The position numbers and the translations under genes are program-made. This document shows positions 1 through 8,493 of a DNA stretch of 64,000 nt, in pieces. The stretch is taken from positions 50,696-114,695 of the forward strand of contig JBGAPI010000010.1 of NCBI GenBank assembly GCA_044221335.1, in the 5' to 3' direction. The notes below the pieces were generated by a model. That model searched no databases and was not told the origin of the DNA. It saw nothing but the letters and a program-made list of their open reading frames with translations. Position 1 is the stretch's first letter, and each line of letters begins with the position of its first letter. Origin of the DNA: JBGAPI01 sp044221335 (lineage in GTDB: Bacteria > Pseudomonadota > Gammaproteobacteria > Xanthomonadales > Ahniellaceae).

Positions 1-2
1 AC

Positions 3-410
3 GACCTGAAGTCGCGGATGGAGCGCCTGCGCGCCGCCGTCGCTCAGCTGCCCCCGGACATGACCGGCAGCACGCTCACCCAGCTCAATCCCGAGGCCCA
101 GGTCAAGCAGGCGCTGAAGAGCGTCCTCGCGCACCGGCTGTGGATCCGCGAGAAGGGGCCCGGCGCCAGCCAGATCGACCTCGACGAGGCGATCTCCGCC
201 CTCGGCAAGACCCGCAACGACCTGCGCGGCCAACTGGAGTCGCTCGACAAGGTCAGCGACGAGCTCGCCGCCGCCGGTCGCGACCTGCGCTCGGCCTACC
301 AGGCCAATGCCACCGCCAAGGCCGCGCTCGACATCGCTACCGCGAAGGCGCTGGCCGTGCCGGGGACCCGCGTCCGCAGCGATGACGACGATGCCGACGG
401 CGTCCCCTGA
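3..410 (+). CDS. C-terminal part of an uncharacterised coiled-coil protein (5' end may lie outside window)
   Basis: The reading frame is open from the window edge; the first ATG visible is at 18, so the true start may lie upstream. The visible part is about 135 residues, mostly helical and charged, with heptad-like stretches (for example DLRGQLESLDKVSDELAAAG) and an acidic tail (RSDDDDADGVP). No catalytic motif, signal peptide or membrane segment is visible. The 3' end overlaps the start of the yceF gene by up to 29 bases, which suggests co-transcription and translational coupling. I do not recognise the family and assign no function. Confidence 0.6.
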   Translation, partial: DLKSRMERLRAAVAQLPPDMTGSTLTQLNPEAQVKQALKSVLAHRLWIREKGPGASQIDLDEAISALGKTRNDLRGQLESLDKVSDELAAAGRDLRSAYQANATAKAALDIATAKALAVPGTRVRSDDDDADGVP

Positions 411-1011
411 GCCGGTCCGCCCTCCCCTGATCCTCGCTTCCACCTCGCGCTACCGGCGCGAGCTGCTGGGCCGGCTCGGTCTGCCGTTCGCCGTCGAGGC
501 GCCCGGCGTCGACGAGACCCGTCATCCCGGCGAGGCGCCCGCCCCCCTCGTCGCCCGACTCGCGGCGGAGAAGGCCCTCGCGGTCGCCCGCCGACATCCC
601 GGCGCGGTGGTGATCGGCTCGGACCAGTTGGCCTGGCTGCCGCCCGACGAGGTCCTCGGCAAGCCCGGCGGCCGCGACGTGGCGATCGCGCAGCTGGCGC
701 GCTGCGCGGGGCAGGCGGTGCGATTCCTCACTGCGCTGCACATCGTCCGAGTCGACGACGCCGGCGCGGTCGCGACCTCCTATTTCACGACCGACGTCAC
801 CGAAGTGCGATTCCGCTCCCTGGGCGTCGACGAGATCGCCCGCTACGTCGACCGCGAAAAGCCCTATGACTGTGCGGGCGGCTTCAAGTGCGAGGGACTG
901 GGGATCGCGCTGTTCGAGGCGATCCGCAACGAGGATCCGACGGCGTTGATCGGCTTGCCGATGATCGCGGTGGCCGAGGGCTTGCGGCGCCTGGGAATCG
1001 ATCCGCTGTAG
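382..1011 (+). CDS. yceF: Maf/YceF-type nucleotide pyrophosphatase (7-methyl-GTP pyrophosphatase)
   Basis: About 209 residues. The N-terminal motif LILASTSRYRRELLGRLG is the Maf signature with its phosphate-binding Ser/Arg residues. VDETRHP, VIGSDQ and the C-terminal CAGGFKCEGLGIALFE follow the YceF subgroup rather than the dTTP/UTP-specific Maf subgroup. Family knowledge: YceF hydrolyses 7-methyl-GTP to the monophosphate, a cytosolic house-cleaning role. The start could be ATG 382 or ATG 391, both inside the end of the preceding gene; the Maf core begins about 16 residues in, so either fits. The gene is followed by a hairpin repeat shared with the convergent glycosylase gene. Confidence 0.88.
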   Translation: MTTMPTASPEPVRPPLILASTSRYRRELLGRLGLPFAVEAPGVDETRHPGEAPAPLVARLAAEKALAVARRHPGAVVIGSDQLAWLPPDEVLGKPGGRDVAIAQLARCAGQAVRFLTALHIVRVDDAGAVATSYFTTDVTEVRFRSLGVDEIARYVDREKPYDCAGGFKCEGLGIALFEAIRNEDPTALIGLPMIAVAEGLRRLGIDPL

Positions 1012-1026
1012 CCAACACGACTGTCG

Positions 1027-1110
1027 TTGGAAGGGCTTCAGCCCCGATGGCGAGGCGCGCAGCCATCGCCTGGACCAGACACCGCGCCATCGGGGCGGAA
1101 GCCCCTCCCA
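1027..1110. repeat. Intergenic inverted repeat of the 'GGGCTTC(A/C)GCCCCGATGGCG' type
   Basis: Left arm 1027-1052 and right arm 1085-1110 are inverted copies of about 26 bases with roughly three mismatches, separated by 32 bases. Each arm is itself partly palindromic (GGGGCTTCCGCCCC). The element sits between two convergent genes, as such repeats commonly do in Lysobacterales. It could fold as a bidirectional terminator-like or mRNA-stabilising hairpin, but no T-run follows. The last codons of the minus-strand glycosylase gene lie inside it. Confidence 0.75.
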
Positions 1111-1601
1111 CAAAATGCGCTCCACATCGCCGCCTTGTCCTCGAATCGCATCGCCGCATGCGCCGGGCTGGTCGACGGCAGTTGCGCGCGACGTGCCTGC
1201 GGAACCAGCCCGAGCGGCTCGACGTGGCGGCGAAACTCCTTGAATGCCGTTGCGCCGTTGAAGCCGATCCGGTCGATCGCGGGATGCGTCGCGAAGAACG
1301 CCCGGAAGTCGTTCACCACGACGCTGGATCGCTCGATCGCCGCATCGAGACTCCCGGGACGCTCGCAGGATTCGAGCACGTCCCACAGCGCAATCCCCGC
1401 CGCCATGGCACCCGCGACTCGCTCGGCATACGCGGCGTCGTGCGGCACGCCGGTGATCGTCGCGAGGATCCGCCAGAACGCATTGCGGCGGTGGGCGTAG
1501 TACTGGCCGGCGGCCAGCGAGGCGGCGCCGGGCATGCTGCCGAGGAGCAGGACACGGGCGTCCGGGCGGGCGATGGGGGCGAAGCTCTGCACGGCGCTCA
1601 T
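1038..1601 (-). CDS. DNA-deoxyinosine glycosylase (UDG superfamily)
   Basis: 187 residues. The N-terminal motif VLLLGSMPGAASLAAGQYY followed by AHRRNAFWRIL is typical of the DNA-deoxyinosine glycosylase/mismatch UDG family. STSPAHAAM near the C-terminus matches the second active-site motif. Expected role: removal of deaminated bases (hypoxanthine, uracil) from DNA. The ATG at 1601 overlaps the stop of the upstream glycosyltransferase gene (ATGA, 1598-1601), so the two are probably translated together. The last 25 or so residues (from FCGRGFRPDGAV) are encoded by the intergenic inverted repeat, so the native stop seems to have been lost to the repeat and the tail is probably non-functional. 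Confidence 0.85.
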   Translation of the reverse strand: MSAVQSFAPIARPDARVLLLGSMPGAASLAAGQYYAHRRNAFWRILATITGVPHDAAYAERVAGAMAAGIALWDVLESCERPGSLDAAIERSSVVVNDFRAFFATHPAIDRIGFNGATAFKEFRRHVEPLGLVPQARRAQLPSTSPAHAAMRFEDKAAMWSAFCGRGFRPDGAVSGPGDGCAPRHRG

Positions 1602-3610
1602 CGTCTCGACCCGTCCGGGTTGCGGGAGTGACGGTCGCGGCTTCCGCCGCGCCTGCGTCCGTTCGTGGCGCGGATCCGGATCCGACGCTCGGCCACGTCG
1701 CTCACCTGTCCCGCCCAGCCGTGCACGCGCAGCGCCAGCCGATGCTCCCCGGCAGCGACTCCGGCGAGATCGACGGTCGCGCGGAAGCCGACGTTCGGCT
1801 GATGGGGATCGGTGGATTCCGGCCACTGGTTGAGCACGCCGGGAAAGGCTTCGCCGTAGGTCGCAGTGGCGGCCACCCGGCCGTCGAGCAGCACCTCCAC
1901 GCGACCGACGCCACCGACCTCCTCGATCGCCCAGCCGATCAGTTCGAGTCGCGACCCGTCGACCGTCGCGTCCGGCAGCGGGGTCGACAGGTCGGCGACT
2001 GCCGGCAACTGGCAGGGCTCGGCGCGCAGGTCGGCAGCGTTTTCGATGGCTTTGTGCGAGCGCGAGGGTCTCGGCGTGACCGCGAATCCGACGTAGCGCT
2101 CCTCGCCGCCGAACAACTGCAGTTCGCCCAACCAGCGCACGCTGCCAAAGCGCCGGCACAGGTCGCGCCAGGCCTCGAGCCTCGGGATCGGACGACGCGA
2201 GTTCTCCTCCACCACCAGGGTGCCGGATCGCCAGCCGCTGGCCGCGAGCGCGGTCTCGTCGCGACCGAGGCTCGCGAGCTCCACGGCGCGTCCGTGCTTG
2301 CCGTTGAGCGGATGGTCGAGCACGAACAGCGGCCGCTCCGGCCGCTCGTAAGCCAGTTGGGCGCCCAGCATGAAGTTGTCGGCGATCAGCGGACCATCGC
2401 TCGATGGCAATGTGCGCGTCCAGTCCGCGACCGCATGCCAGTTGTAGAGATTGTCCGGCTGCGGCCGGGCGAAGCGCGGCGGCGCGCGCGGGTCGCGCAG
2501 CGCGCCGTCGGCCAGCACCGCGAGCATCGCCGCGACCAGCAGCAGCGCCGAGACCTGCGCGACCGCAAGCCCGCGTCGGGCCGTCGCGCCGAACGCCGTG
2601 CCGTCCGGCCGCGCGACCAGCAGGGGCAGTGCCAGCAGGAAGGCCGGCAGCGGCCAGTGGAAGCGCACGCGCTCGACGTCGGCGATGCAGCCGAGCGCGA
2701 GGAAGCCGACCAGCACGCCGGAGGACAGGCCCCAGGCCAGGCCGCGCAGCGGCGTGCCGCCGCGGGTCGCGGCGTCGCCCTCGTCCCACCAGCGCCAGAG
2801 GAACGCGAGAAACAGGAGCGGCGTCGCCATGCCGGCCTGCACCAGGAAATCGCGCAGCAGCGTGAAATGGAACTCGAAGTCGTGGCGCTCGACGAACTGG
2901 AAGCGCAGCGCCGCCTCGTGGTTGCCGCGGCCCGCGAGCCAGGCCGGCAGCAGGCCTCCGAGGCCGAGAACGGCGGCGCCCCAGAAGCGCGGCAGCCGCC
3001 ACCACGCGCGGCCCTCCGGCGTGACCAGCATCCACCATGCGGCGGCGACGTATACGATCACGAAGCGGTAGTGGCAGAGCCAGCCCAGCGCCAGCGCGCC
3101 GCCCAGCAGCACGAAGTTCGCGCGGGTCGGCGCGACGAGTGCCCGGGCCGCGGCCAGCGCTGCGAGCAGCATCGCGACGGTCATCGGCACGTCCGGCAGC
3201 GCGAACAGGCCGAGCGCCGCCGCCAGCGGCAGGCCGACGAACAGCAGCGTCATGCGCGAGCGCGCGGCGGCCGCGTCGAGCGACGATGCCGACACCACGA
3301 CCGTCCAGCGCCAGCAAAGCGCCACGAGTCCCAGGCCGAGCAGCAGGAAGGGCCAGCGCACGCCGAGCGGTCCCGCACCGGCGACCGTCGTGCCGAGCCG
3401 GATCAGCCACGGCGTCGCCAGCGGCACGTCGGAGTAGCCCCCGTCGAGGCGCGTGCTCTCCAGGCGGTAGAAGGCCTCGTCGCCGAACAGCGGCAGGCGC
3501 AGCGCGAGCCAGAGCTTCACGACGACCAGCGCGAGCAGGACGACGACGGACGTCCACCCCGCTCCCCCCATCCCTTTCCGTACACTTGCCTGCGACATCG
3601 AATCCGTCAT
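1598..3610 (-). CDS. Multi-pass membrane glycosyltransferase (GT39/ArnT-like) with C-terminal Ig-like domain
   Basis: 670 residues. The first transmembrane helix (SVVVLLALVVVKLWLALR) is followed by PLFGDEAFYRLE, the periplasmic loop with the acidic DE pair typical of GT-C enzymes that use polyprenyl-phosphate sugars. About ten hydrophobic helices follow up to residue 400, then a soluble region. At the end, roughly residues 545-650, lies a beta-sandwich-like segment (LELIGWAIEEVGGVGRVEVL) that resembles a bacterial Ig-like domain. It probably transfers a sugar to lipid A, a protein or a polysaccharide at the inner membrane; the acceptor cannot be read from the sequence. Starts at 3610 (MTDSM) or 3598 (MSQAS) are both possible. 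Its stop overlaps the glycosylase start by 4 bp. Confidence 0.8.
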   Translation of the reverse strand: MTDSMSQASVRKGMGGAGWTSVVVLLALVVVKLWLALRLPLFGDEAFYRLESTRLDGGYSDVPLATPWLIRLGTTVAGAGPLGVRWPFLLLGLGLVALCWRWTVVVSASSLDAAAARSRMTLLFVGLPLAAALGLFALPDVPMTVAMLLAALAAARALVAPTRANFVLLGGALALGWLCHYRFVIVYVAAAWWMLVTPEGRAWWRLPRFWGAAVLGLGGLLPAWLAGRGNHEAALRFQFVERHDFEFHFTLLRDFLVQAGMATPLLFLAFLWRWWDEGDAATRGGTPLRGLAWGLSSGVLVGFLALGCIADVERVRFHWPLPAFLLALPLLVARPDGTAFGATARRGLAVAQVSALLLVAAMLAVLADGALRDPRAPPRFARPQPDNLYNWHAVADWTRTLPSSDGPLIADNFMLGAQLAYERPERPLFVLDHPLNGKHGRAVELASLGRDETALAASGWRSGTLVVEENSRRPIPRLEAWRDLCRRFGSVRWLGELQLFGGEERYVGFAVTPRPSRSHKAIENAADLRAEPCQLPAVADLSTPLPDATVDGSRLELIGWAIEEVGGVGRVEVLLDGRVAATATYGEAFPGVLNQWPESTDPHQPNVGFRATVDLAGVAAGEHRLALRVHGWAGQVSDVAERRIRIRATNGRRRGGSRDRHSRNPDGSRR

Positions 3611-3665
3611 TCTGCGTCCGAGCCGACGCCCCTGGCGTAGTCCATTCCCCGCGGAGAATAGCCTC

Positions 3666-4622
3666 ATGACCCAGACCCCGGTGCCGACCCCCAGCCCCGC
3701 CGAACTCGAACCTCGACTCGCCGCGGCGCTGGAGCAGGTCAATCGGGTGCTGCTCGGCAAGGCCGACAACGTCCGGCTGGCCTTTGCCTGCCTCCTCGCC
3801 GGCGGGCACCTGCTGATCGAGGACCTGCCCGGCATGGGCAAGACCACCCTGGCGCACGCGCTGGCGGCCACCCTCGAGCTGGACTTCCAGCGCATCCAGT
3901 TCACCAGCGACCTGCTGCCCTCCGACATCGTCGGCGTGTCGATCTTCGAGCGCGAGCGCAATGCCTTCGTGTTCCACCAGGGTCCGGTGTTCACCCAGGT
4001 GCTGATGGCCGACGAGATCAACCGCGCCACGCCGAAGACCCAGAGCGCGCTGCTCGAGGCGATGGCCGAGCGCCAGGTGACGGTGGACGGCAGCACGCAT
4101 CCGCTGAAGGAGCCGTTCTTCGTCATCGCGACCCAGAATCCGGTCGATCTCGCCGGCACCTTCCCGCTGCCGGATTCCCAGCTCGACCGCTTCCTGATGC
4201 GCCTCGGCATCGGCTATCCGGACGCGATCGCCGAACGTGCGATGCTGTCCGAGCCGGACCGCCGGGTGCTGCTGTCGAAACTCGCCCCGAAGCTCGACGC
4301 GGCCGGCCTGCTGGAACTGCAGCGCCGCACCGCAGCGATCACCACCAGCCCGGCGCTGATCGACTACGTGCAGCGGCTGCTGCACACCTCGCGCCATCAC
4401 CCGCGGCTGAAGGTCGGCCTGTCGCCGCGCGCCGGCCTCGCGCTGCTCGCGGCCAGCCGCGCGGTCGCCCTGCTCGCCGGGCGCGCCTTCGTCCTGCCCG
4501 AGGACGTGCAGGCCGTGTTCGTGCCGGTCGCCGCCCACCGCCTGGTGCCGGCGGACGACAGCAGCGCCGGCCGCGACGCGCTCGCGCGCCAGATCGCCGA
4601 GCAGACCGGCGTCGACCGCTAG
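3666..4622 (+). CDS. MoxR-family AAA+ ATPase
   Basis: 318 residues. Walker A is DLPGMGKTT (residues 53-61), Walker B is VLMADEINR, and the sensor region is FVIATQNPVDLAGTFPLP, all characteristic of MoxR ATPases. The C-terminal lid contains LSPRAGLALL. Family knowledge: MoxR proteins act as chaperone-like ATPases for the products of adjacent DUF58/VWA genes. Here the DUF58 gene starts 12 bases downstream and a transglutaminase gene follows with a 4-bp overlap, the usual MoxR-DUF58-TgpA arrangement. It is divergent from the glycosyltransferase gene across 55 bases that must hold both promoters. Confidence 0.92.
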   Translation: MTQTPVPTPSPAELEPRLAAALEQVNRVLLGKADNVRLAFACLLAGGHLLIEDLPGMGKTTLAHALAATLELDFQRIQFTSDLLPSDIVGVSIFERERNAFVFHQGPVFTQVLMADEINRATPKTQSALLEAMAERQVTVDGSTHPLKEPFFVIATQNPVDLAGTFPLPDSQLDRFLMRLGIGYPDAIAERAMLSEPDRRVLLSKLAPKLDAAGLLELQRRTAAITTSPALIDYVQRLLHTSRHHPRLKVGLSPRAGLALLAASRAVALLAGRAFVLPEDVQAVFVPVAAHRLVPADDSSAGRDALARQIAEQTGVDR

Positions 4623-4634
4623 GGAGGAGTCCCG

Positions 4635-5600
4635 ATGGGCTTCCTCGCGCAACGCTGGGCCCGCCTGCAGCAGGTCGCCGAGCGGCGGCTGCCCGCCCTG
4701 ACCCGCTACAAGGCGGCCGAGGCGCTGCCGATCCGGCTGCACAGCCGGCGCATCTACATCATTCCCAGCGGCTTCGGCGTGTTCGCCGCTGCGGTGCTGT
4801 CGGTGATGCTGCTGGGCGCTCTCAACTTCAACAACAACGCGGCGATGCTGTTCACCTTCCTGCTGGCCGGCGTGCTGCTCGCGAGCATGCCGAGCACGGT
4901 GGCGGAACTCGCCGGCATCGAACTGGTGGCGGTCGGCGCGCTGCCGGTGCATGCCGGCGACCCCGCGCTGCTGCGCTTCTCCTGGCGCACCGACACTCCG
5001 GCCGAACGCGAACGCCTGCAGCTGTCCGGCGCCGACCTCACGGAGGTGTTCGCGCTCACCGGCGGCAGCGGCGATTGCCACGTCCAGGTGCCCACCACGA
5101 AACGCGGCTGGCAAGCGGTCGGACGCTGGAGCCTGGTGTCGGAGCAGAGCTTCGGGCTGTTCCATGCCTGGAGCGTGCTCAATCCGGACGAGCGGATCCT
5201 CGTCTACCCGAAGCCCGAGGCCGGCGGGCCGCCGGCGCCGCATGCCGGGCAGAAGCTCGCGGCGCGCCATCCGGCACAGTCCGGCGACGACTGGCACGCG
5301 CTGCGGGACTACCGCCCGGGCGACCCGCAGCGGGCCGTGGCCTGGAAGGTCAGCGCACGGCAGGATCGGCTGCTGGTCAACGAGTACGCCACGCCCAGCA
5401 CCTCCGACCTGCTGCTCGACTGGCACGCGCTGGGCCTGGGCGACCGCGAGGCCAGGATCGCGCGCCTGACCCGCTGGGTGCGCGAGGCCGAGCAGGTCGA
5501 CGCGCGCTTCGAGCTGCGCCTTCCGGACCAGCATTTCGGTCCCGACCATGGGCCGGCGCACGCCGCGGCCTGCCTGCGCGCCCTGGCGCTGCTGCCATGA
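4635..5600 (+). CDS. DUF58 membrane protein
   Basis: 321 residues. Two adjacent hydrophobic helices lie near residues 40-85 (FGVFAAAVLSVMLLGALNF and MLFTFLLAGVLLASMP). A beta-rich region follows, and then the DUF58 core GDDWHALRDYRPGDPQRAVAWKVSA with downstream DLLLDWHALGLGD. The gene is preceded by a clear ribosome-binding site (AGGGAGGAG before ATG 4635). Its stop is overlapped by the tgpA start (ATGA). Function is unknown; the MoxR and transglutaminase neighbours suggest a cell-envelope assembly or maturation role (inference). Confidence 0.88.
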   Translation: MGFLAQRWARLQQVAERRLPALTRYKAAEALPIRLHSRRIYIIPSGFGVFAAAVLSVMLLGALNFNNNAAMLFTFLLAGVLLASMPSTVAELAGIELVAVGALPVHAGDPALLRFSWRTDTPAERERLQLSGADLTEVFALTGGSGDCHVQVPTTKRGWQAVGRWSLVSEQSFGLFHAWSVLNPDERILVYPKPEAGGPPAPHAGQKLAARHPAQSGDDWHALRDYRPGDPQRAVAWKVSARQDRLLVNEYATPSTSDLLLDWHALGLGDREARIARLTRWVREAEQVDARFELRLPDQHFGPDHGPAHAAACLRALALLP

Positions 5601-7615
5601 GCCGCGCCGACTCGCCGGTCCTCGGCCGGCCGGCCTTCGTGCTCACCACGCTCGCCCTGACCGGCGCGGTGCTGCTCAACGCGCGCTGGCTGCCCACCGG
5701 TCTGCTGCTGCTGATGATCGGCTGCGTCGTGCTGCGGCTGGCGCTCCGGCTGCGCCGTCCCGGTCCGGTCCACTGGCTGCTGCGGCTGCCGCTGATCCCG
5801 CTGTTCATCCTGCTCATCGTCATCGAGTACCACAACATCTTCGGCCGCGACGCCGGCTCCGCGCTGCTCGCCGGCATGCTCTGCGTGAAGCTGCTCGAGA
5901 CCGAGCAGCGCCGTGACGCGCGCCTCTTGCTGATGTTCGCGTCCTTCCTGACGATGTGCGCGTTCCTGTTCGACCAGGGACCGCTGCAGGCGTCGATCAC
6001 CGCCATCGAGGTCCTGCTGCTGCTGGTCGCGCTCAGGGCGCTGGCGCTGGAGCCGGCAACCGGCGGCGGGATCAACGCGATCTGGCCGACCCTCGGCGGC
6101 GCCGGCGTCTGGCGCCTCGTGAAGCTCCTGGCCTTCGCGCTGCCGTTCGCGATCGCCTGCTTCGTGCTGTTCCCGCGGCTGCAGTCGCCCCTGTGGGGTG
6201 CGCCGGCGGATACCTTCGCCGACCGCCGCGGGCTCAATCCGAAGGTCAAGCTCGGCCACGGGTCGATCCGCGACCAGGCGACCGATGACACGCCGGTGTT
6301 CCGGGTGAGCTTCGCCGGACCGATGCCGGGCCAGGAGAAGCGCTATTTCCGGGCCTTCGTGATGCCGGAGTTCATCGACGACGGCTGGAACCAGTCCGCC
6401 GTCAGCAGCGGCAGCATGTCCGCGGTGATCGGCGGCACGCCCGTCGACTACGAGGTCGTGATGGAGGGCACCGGCCAGAACTGGGTCCCGGCGCTCGACA
6501 TCGTCGCCGACGGCAAGGCCGTCGCGCCGCTCCGGCTCACCGCCGACGGCACCCTCCACACCGCGCTGCCGATCGAGACGGCGGAGCGCTTCACCTTGCG
6601 CTCCTGGACGCAGTACCGGCTGGAGGAAACGCTCAGCGACGGCCAGAAGCGCTACTACAAGCGCCTTCCTCCGAACTCCAACCCGGCCGCGCAGCGGCTG
6701 GGACGGCAATGGGGACGCGACGCCGGCGCACCGATCGACATCGCCCAGAAGGCGCTCGACCTGTTCCACGAGTCCTTCACCTACTCGTTCGAGCCGGGCC
6801 CGGAGCCGCCGCGCGACGCGATCGACGACTTCCTGTTCAACACCCGGATCGGCTACTGCGAACACTATGCCTCGGCCTTCTCGTTCCTGATGCGGGCGGC
6901 CGGAGTACCGTCGCGGGTAGTGGTCGGCTTCCAGGGCGGCTACTACAACGCCGCCGGCGGATACCTGATCCTGCGGCGCGCCGACGCGCACGCGTGGAGC
7001 GAAATCTGGATCGACGGCATCGGCTGGATGCGCGTCGACCCGACCGGCTCGATTTCGCCCGACCGGGTGATCGGCGACGCGACCGGCGATCCGGCGAGCC
7101 GCCGCCACTGGTACTCGGACACCTGGATCGCCGGCGTGTTCGATCGCGCCGACACCCTGCGCGCGGCGTGGATCCGCACCGTGGTCGAGTTCAGCTCGCT
7201 GCGTCAGCGCAATCTGGCGCGCGATCTCGGCATCGAGTCGACCGGCAGCGCCGCCTGGTTCGGCCTCCTGATCGGCGCCGCCGGGATCGGCCTCGGGATC
7301 GCCTATCTGCTCGGCCAGTGGGGTCGCGGCCGCCATCCGGACCCTTTGCTGCAGGCCTGGCAGCAACTCGAGCGTCGGGCTGCGCGCGCCGGCGTCCAGC
7401 GCGGCCTGACGGAAGGTCCTGGCGACTTCGCGCGCCGCCTCGGCGAGCGCTTCCCCGGCCAGCGGGAGGACATCGCCGCCCTGGCGGAACAGTTCATCGT
7501 CATGCGCTACGGTAGGATCCGGCCGGATCGCACCCGCGTCGCCCGGCTGCAGGGCGACGTGCGGCGGCTGCGGCTCGACCGCACTGCGACGGCGAGTCGC
7601 ACCGATGCGTCCTGA
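5597..7615 (+). CDS. tgpA: TgpA-like membrane transglutaminase (DUF3488-transglutaminase-DUF4129)
   Basis: 672 residues. The N-terminal 190 residues form about six membrane helices (DUF3488). A periplasmic transglutaminase-like core follows, with the triad Cys421 (RIGYCEHYASA), His465 (ADAHAWSEIW) and Asp481 (RVDPTG). After another membrane helix (FGLLIGAAGIGLGIAYLLG) comes a cytoplasmic DUF4129-like tail. Known relative: Pseudomonas aeruginosa TgpA, needed for normal growth. The start at 5597 overlaps the DUF58 stop by 4 bp, so the MoxR, DUF58 and TgpA proteins are probably made together. Confidence 0.92.
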   Translation: MSRADSPVLGRPAFVLTTLALTGAVLLNARWLPTGLLLLMIGCVVLRLALRLRRPGPVHWLLRLPLIPLFILLIVIEYHNIFGRDAGSALLAGMLCVKLLETEQRRDARLLLMFASFLTMCAFLFDQGPLQASITAIEVLLLLVALRALALEPATGGGINAIWPTLGGAGVWRLVKLLAFALPFAIACFVLFPRLQSPLWGAPADTFADRRGLNPKVKLGHGSIRDQATDDTPVFRVSFAGPMPGQEKRYFRAFVMPEFIDDGWNQSAVSSGSMSAVIGGTPVDYEVVMEGTGQNWVPALDIVADGKAVAPLRLTADGTLHTALPIETAERFTLRSWTQYRLEETLSDGQKRYYKRLPPNSNPAAQRLGRQWGRDAGAPIDIAQKALDLFHESFTYSFEPGPEPPRDAIDDFLFNTRIGYCEHYASAFSFLMRAAGVPSRVVVGFQGGYYNAAGGYLILRRADAHAWSEIWIDGIGWMRVDPTGSISPDRVIGDATGDPASRRHWYSDTWIAGVFDRADTLRAAWIRTVVEFSSLRQRNLARDLGIESTGSAAWFGLLIGAAGIGLGIAYLLGQWGRGRHPDPLLQAWQQLERRAARAGVQRGLTEGPGDFARRLGERFPGQREDIAALAEQFIVMRYGRIRPDRTRVARLQGDVRRLRLDRTATASRTDAS

Positions 7616-7646
7616 ATTGCGTCCGTCCCAGTCTTCCGGAGCCGCC

Positions 7647-8159
7647 ATGAGAATCCCCGTCATCATCGTCGCCGCCGCCGCGCTCGGCGCCTGCGCCAGC
7701 ATCCCGAAGCCGCTGCAGGGCAGCTACGCCACGGTGGGGCCGGATCAGGCCGCGCGCGGCCAGTCGGTGCGCTGGGGTGGACACATCATCGCGGTCGAGC
7801 CGCTGGCCGATCGCACCTGCATCCAGATCATGGGCAAGCCGCTCGGCGCCGGCGCGCGTCCGGTCGAGTCCGACAAGACCACCCAGCGATTCATCGCCTG
7901 CAAGAGCGGCTTCTACGATCCGGTGATCTTCTCCGAGGGCCGCGACATCACCGTCACCGGCAATGTCGGCGGCGAGGAGTCCCGCCGCGTCGGCGAGTAC
8001 GACTACCGCCTGCCGCGGGTCGACGCCGAGGCCGTGTTCCTGTGGCCGGAGCGCTACAGCTTCGACCGCCCCTACGCCGAACCCGTGTTCCTGTTCGCGC
8101 CGGGCTGGTACGGCTACGGGGCGCGGATCCACTACCGGGTTTCGCCGCGGCATCCCTGA
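7647..8159 (+). CDS. Slp-family outer-membrane lipoprotein
   Basis: 170 residues. The signal peptide MRIPVIIVAAAALGAC ends in a lipobox (ALGAC, Cys16), so the mature protein should be lipid-anchored. The body has the Slp/YeaY pattern: an N-terminal IPKPLQGSY, RWGGHIIAVEPLADRTCIQI (a substitute for the usual GGVI segment), and a C-terminal aromatic region with WPERY and GWYGYG. ATG 7647 is chosen because the signal peptide starts there; an upstream in-frame ATG at 7605 lies inside tgpA. It follows tgpA by 31 bp in the same direction. Slp proteins are linked to starvation and envelope stress in enterobacteria; the role here is unknown. Confidence 0.82.
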   Translation: MRIPVIIVAAAALGACASIPKPLQGSYATVGPDQAARGQSVRWGGHIIAVEPLADRTCIQIMGKPLGAGARPVESDKTTQRFIACKSGFYDPVIFSEGRDITVTGNVGGEESRRVGEYDYRLPRVDAEAVFLWPERYSFDRPYAEPVFLFAPGWYGYGARIHYRVSPRHP

Positions 8160-8493
8160 CAGGCTGTCGAGATTCAGCCAGCGGGTGCGGGACGTGGCTG
8201 TCCCGCCGACGAAGCGAGCGCGCCAGCGCCTGACTCGTCGACAGCGCGTCCGGGCATGGATCGGACGCGCGAGTTGAACATCGACCCGGCAGGTCGAGTT
8301 TCAGCAGGCCGCCAGCTCGGCAGCATCCGCCGACGGACCACCGGATCGGCAGGGCGATGCGCCGCTCCCGGGTAGGAGCAGGGTCGCGTCGTCCGCGGCC
8401 GGCCGCTGCGCCGTGCGCGACCTCGGCGTGATCGGGAACCGCAACGTTGCGCTAGCATCCGACGGTCTCGGCGGCGTGCGGCGGTGAGCTGGC
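8160..8493. other. Intergenic stretch, no gene seen
   Basis: A region of 334 bases between the Slp lipoprotein gene and the first propeller-GGDEF gene. No frame with protein-like composition, tRNA or clear rho-independent terminator was found. It should hold the promoter of the large sensor gene, but I could not pick a convincing -35/-10 pair. Confidence 0.5.

Noticed and set aside
1628..3640. A 670-codon plus-strand frame antisense to the glycosyltransferase gene
   Set aside because: The sequence is Arg/Gln/Ala/His-rich without helices or motifs, while the opposite strand encodes a clear multi-pass enzyme.
1038..5561. A 1507-codon minus-strand frame covering several genes
   Set aside because: Only the last 187 residues are a real protein (the glycosylase). 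The rest is antisense to the moxR and DUF58 genes or out of frame with the glycosyltransferase gene.
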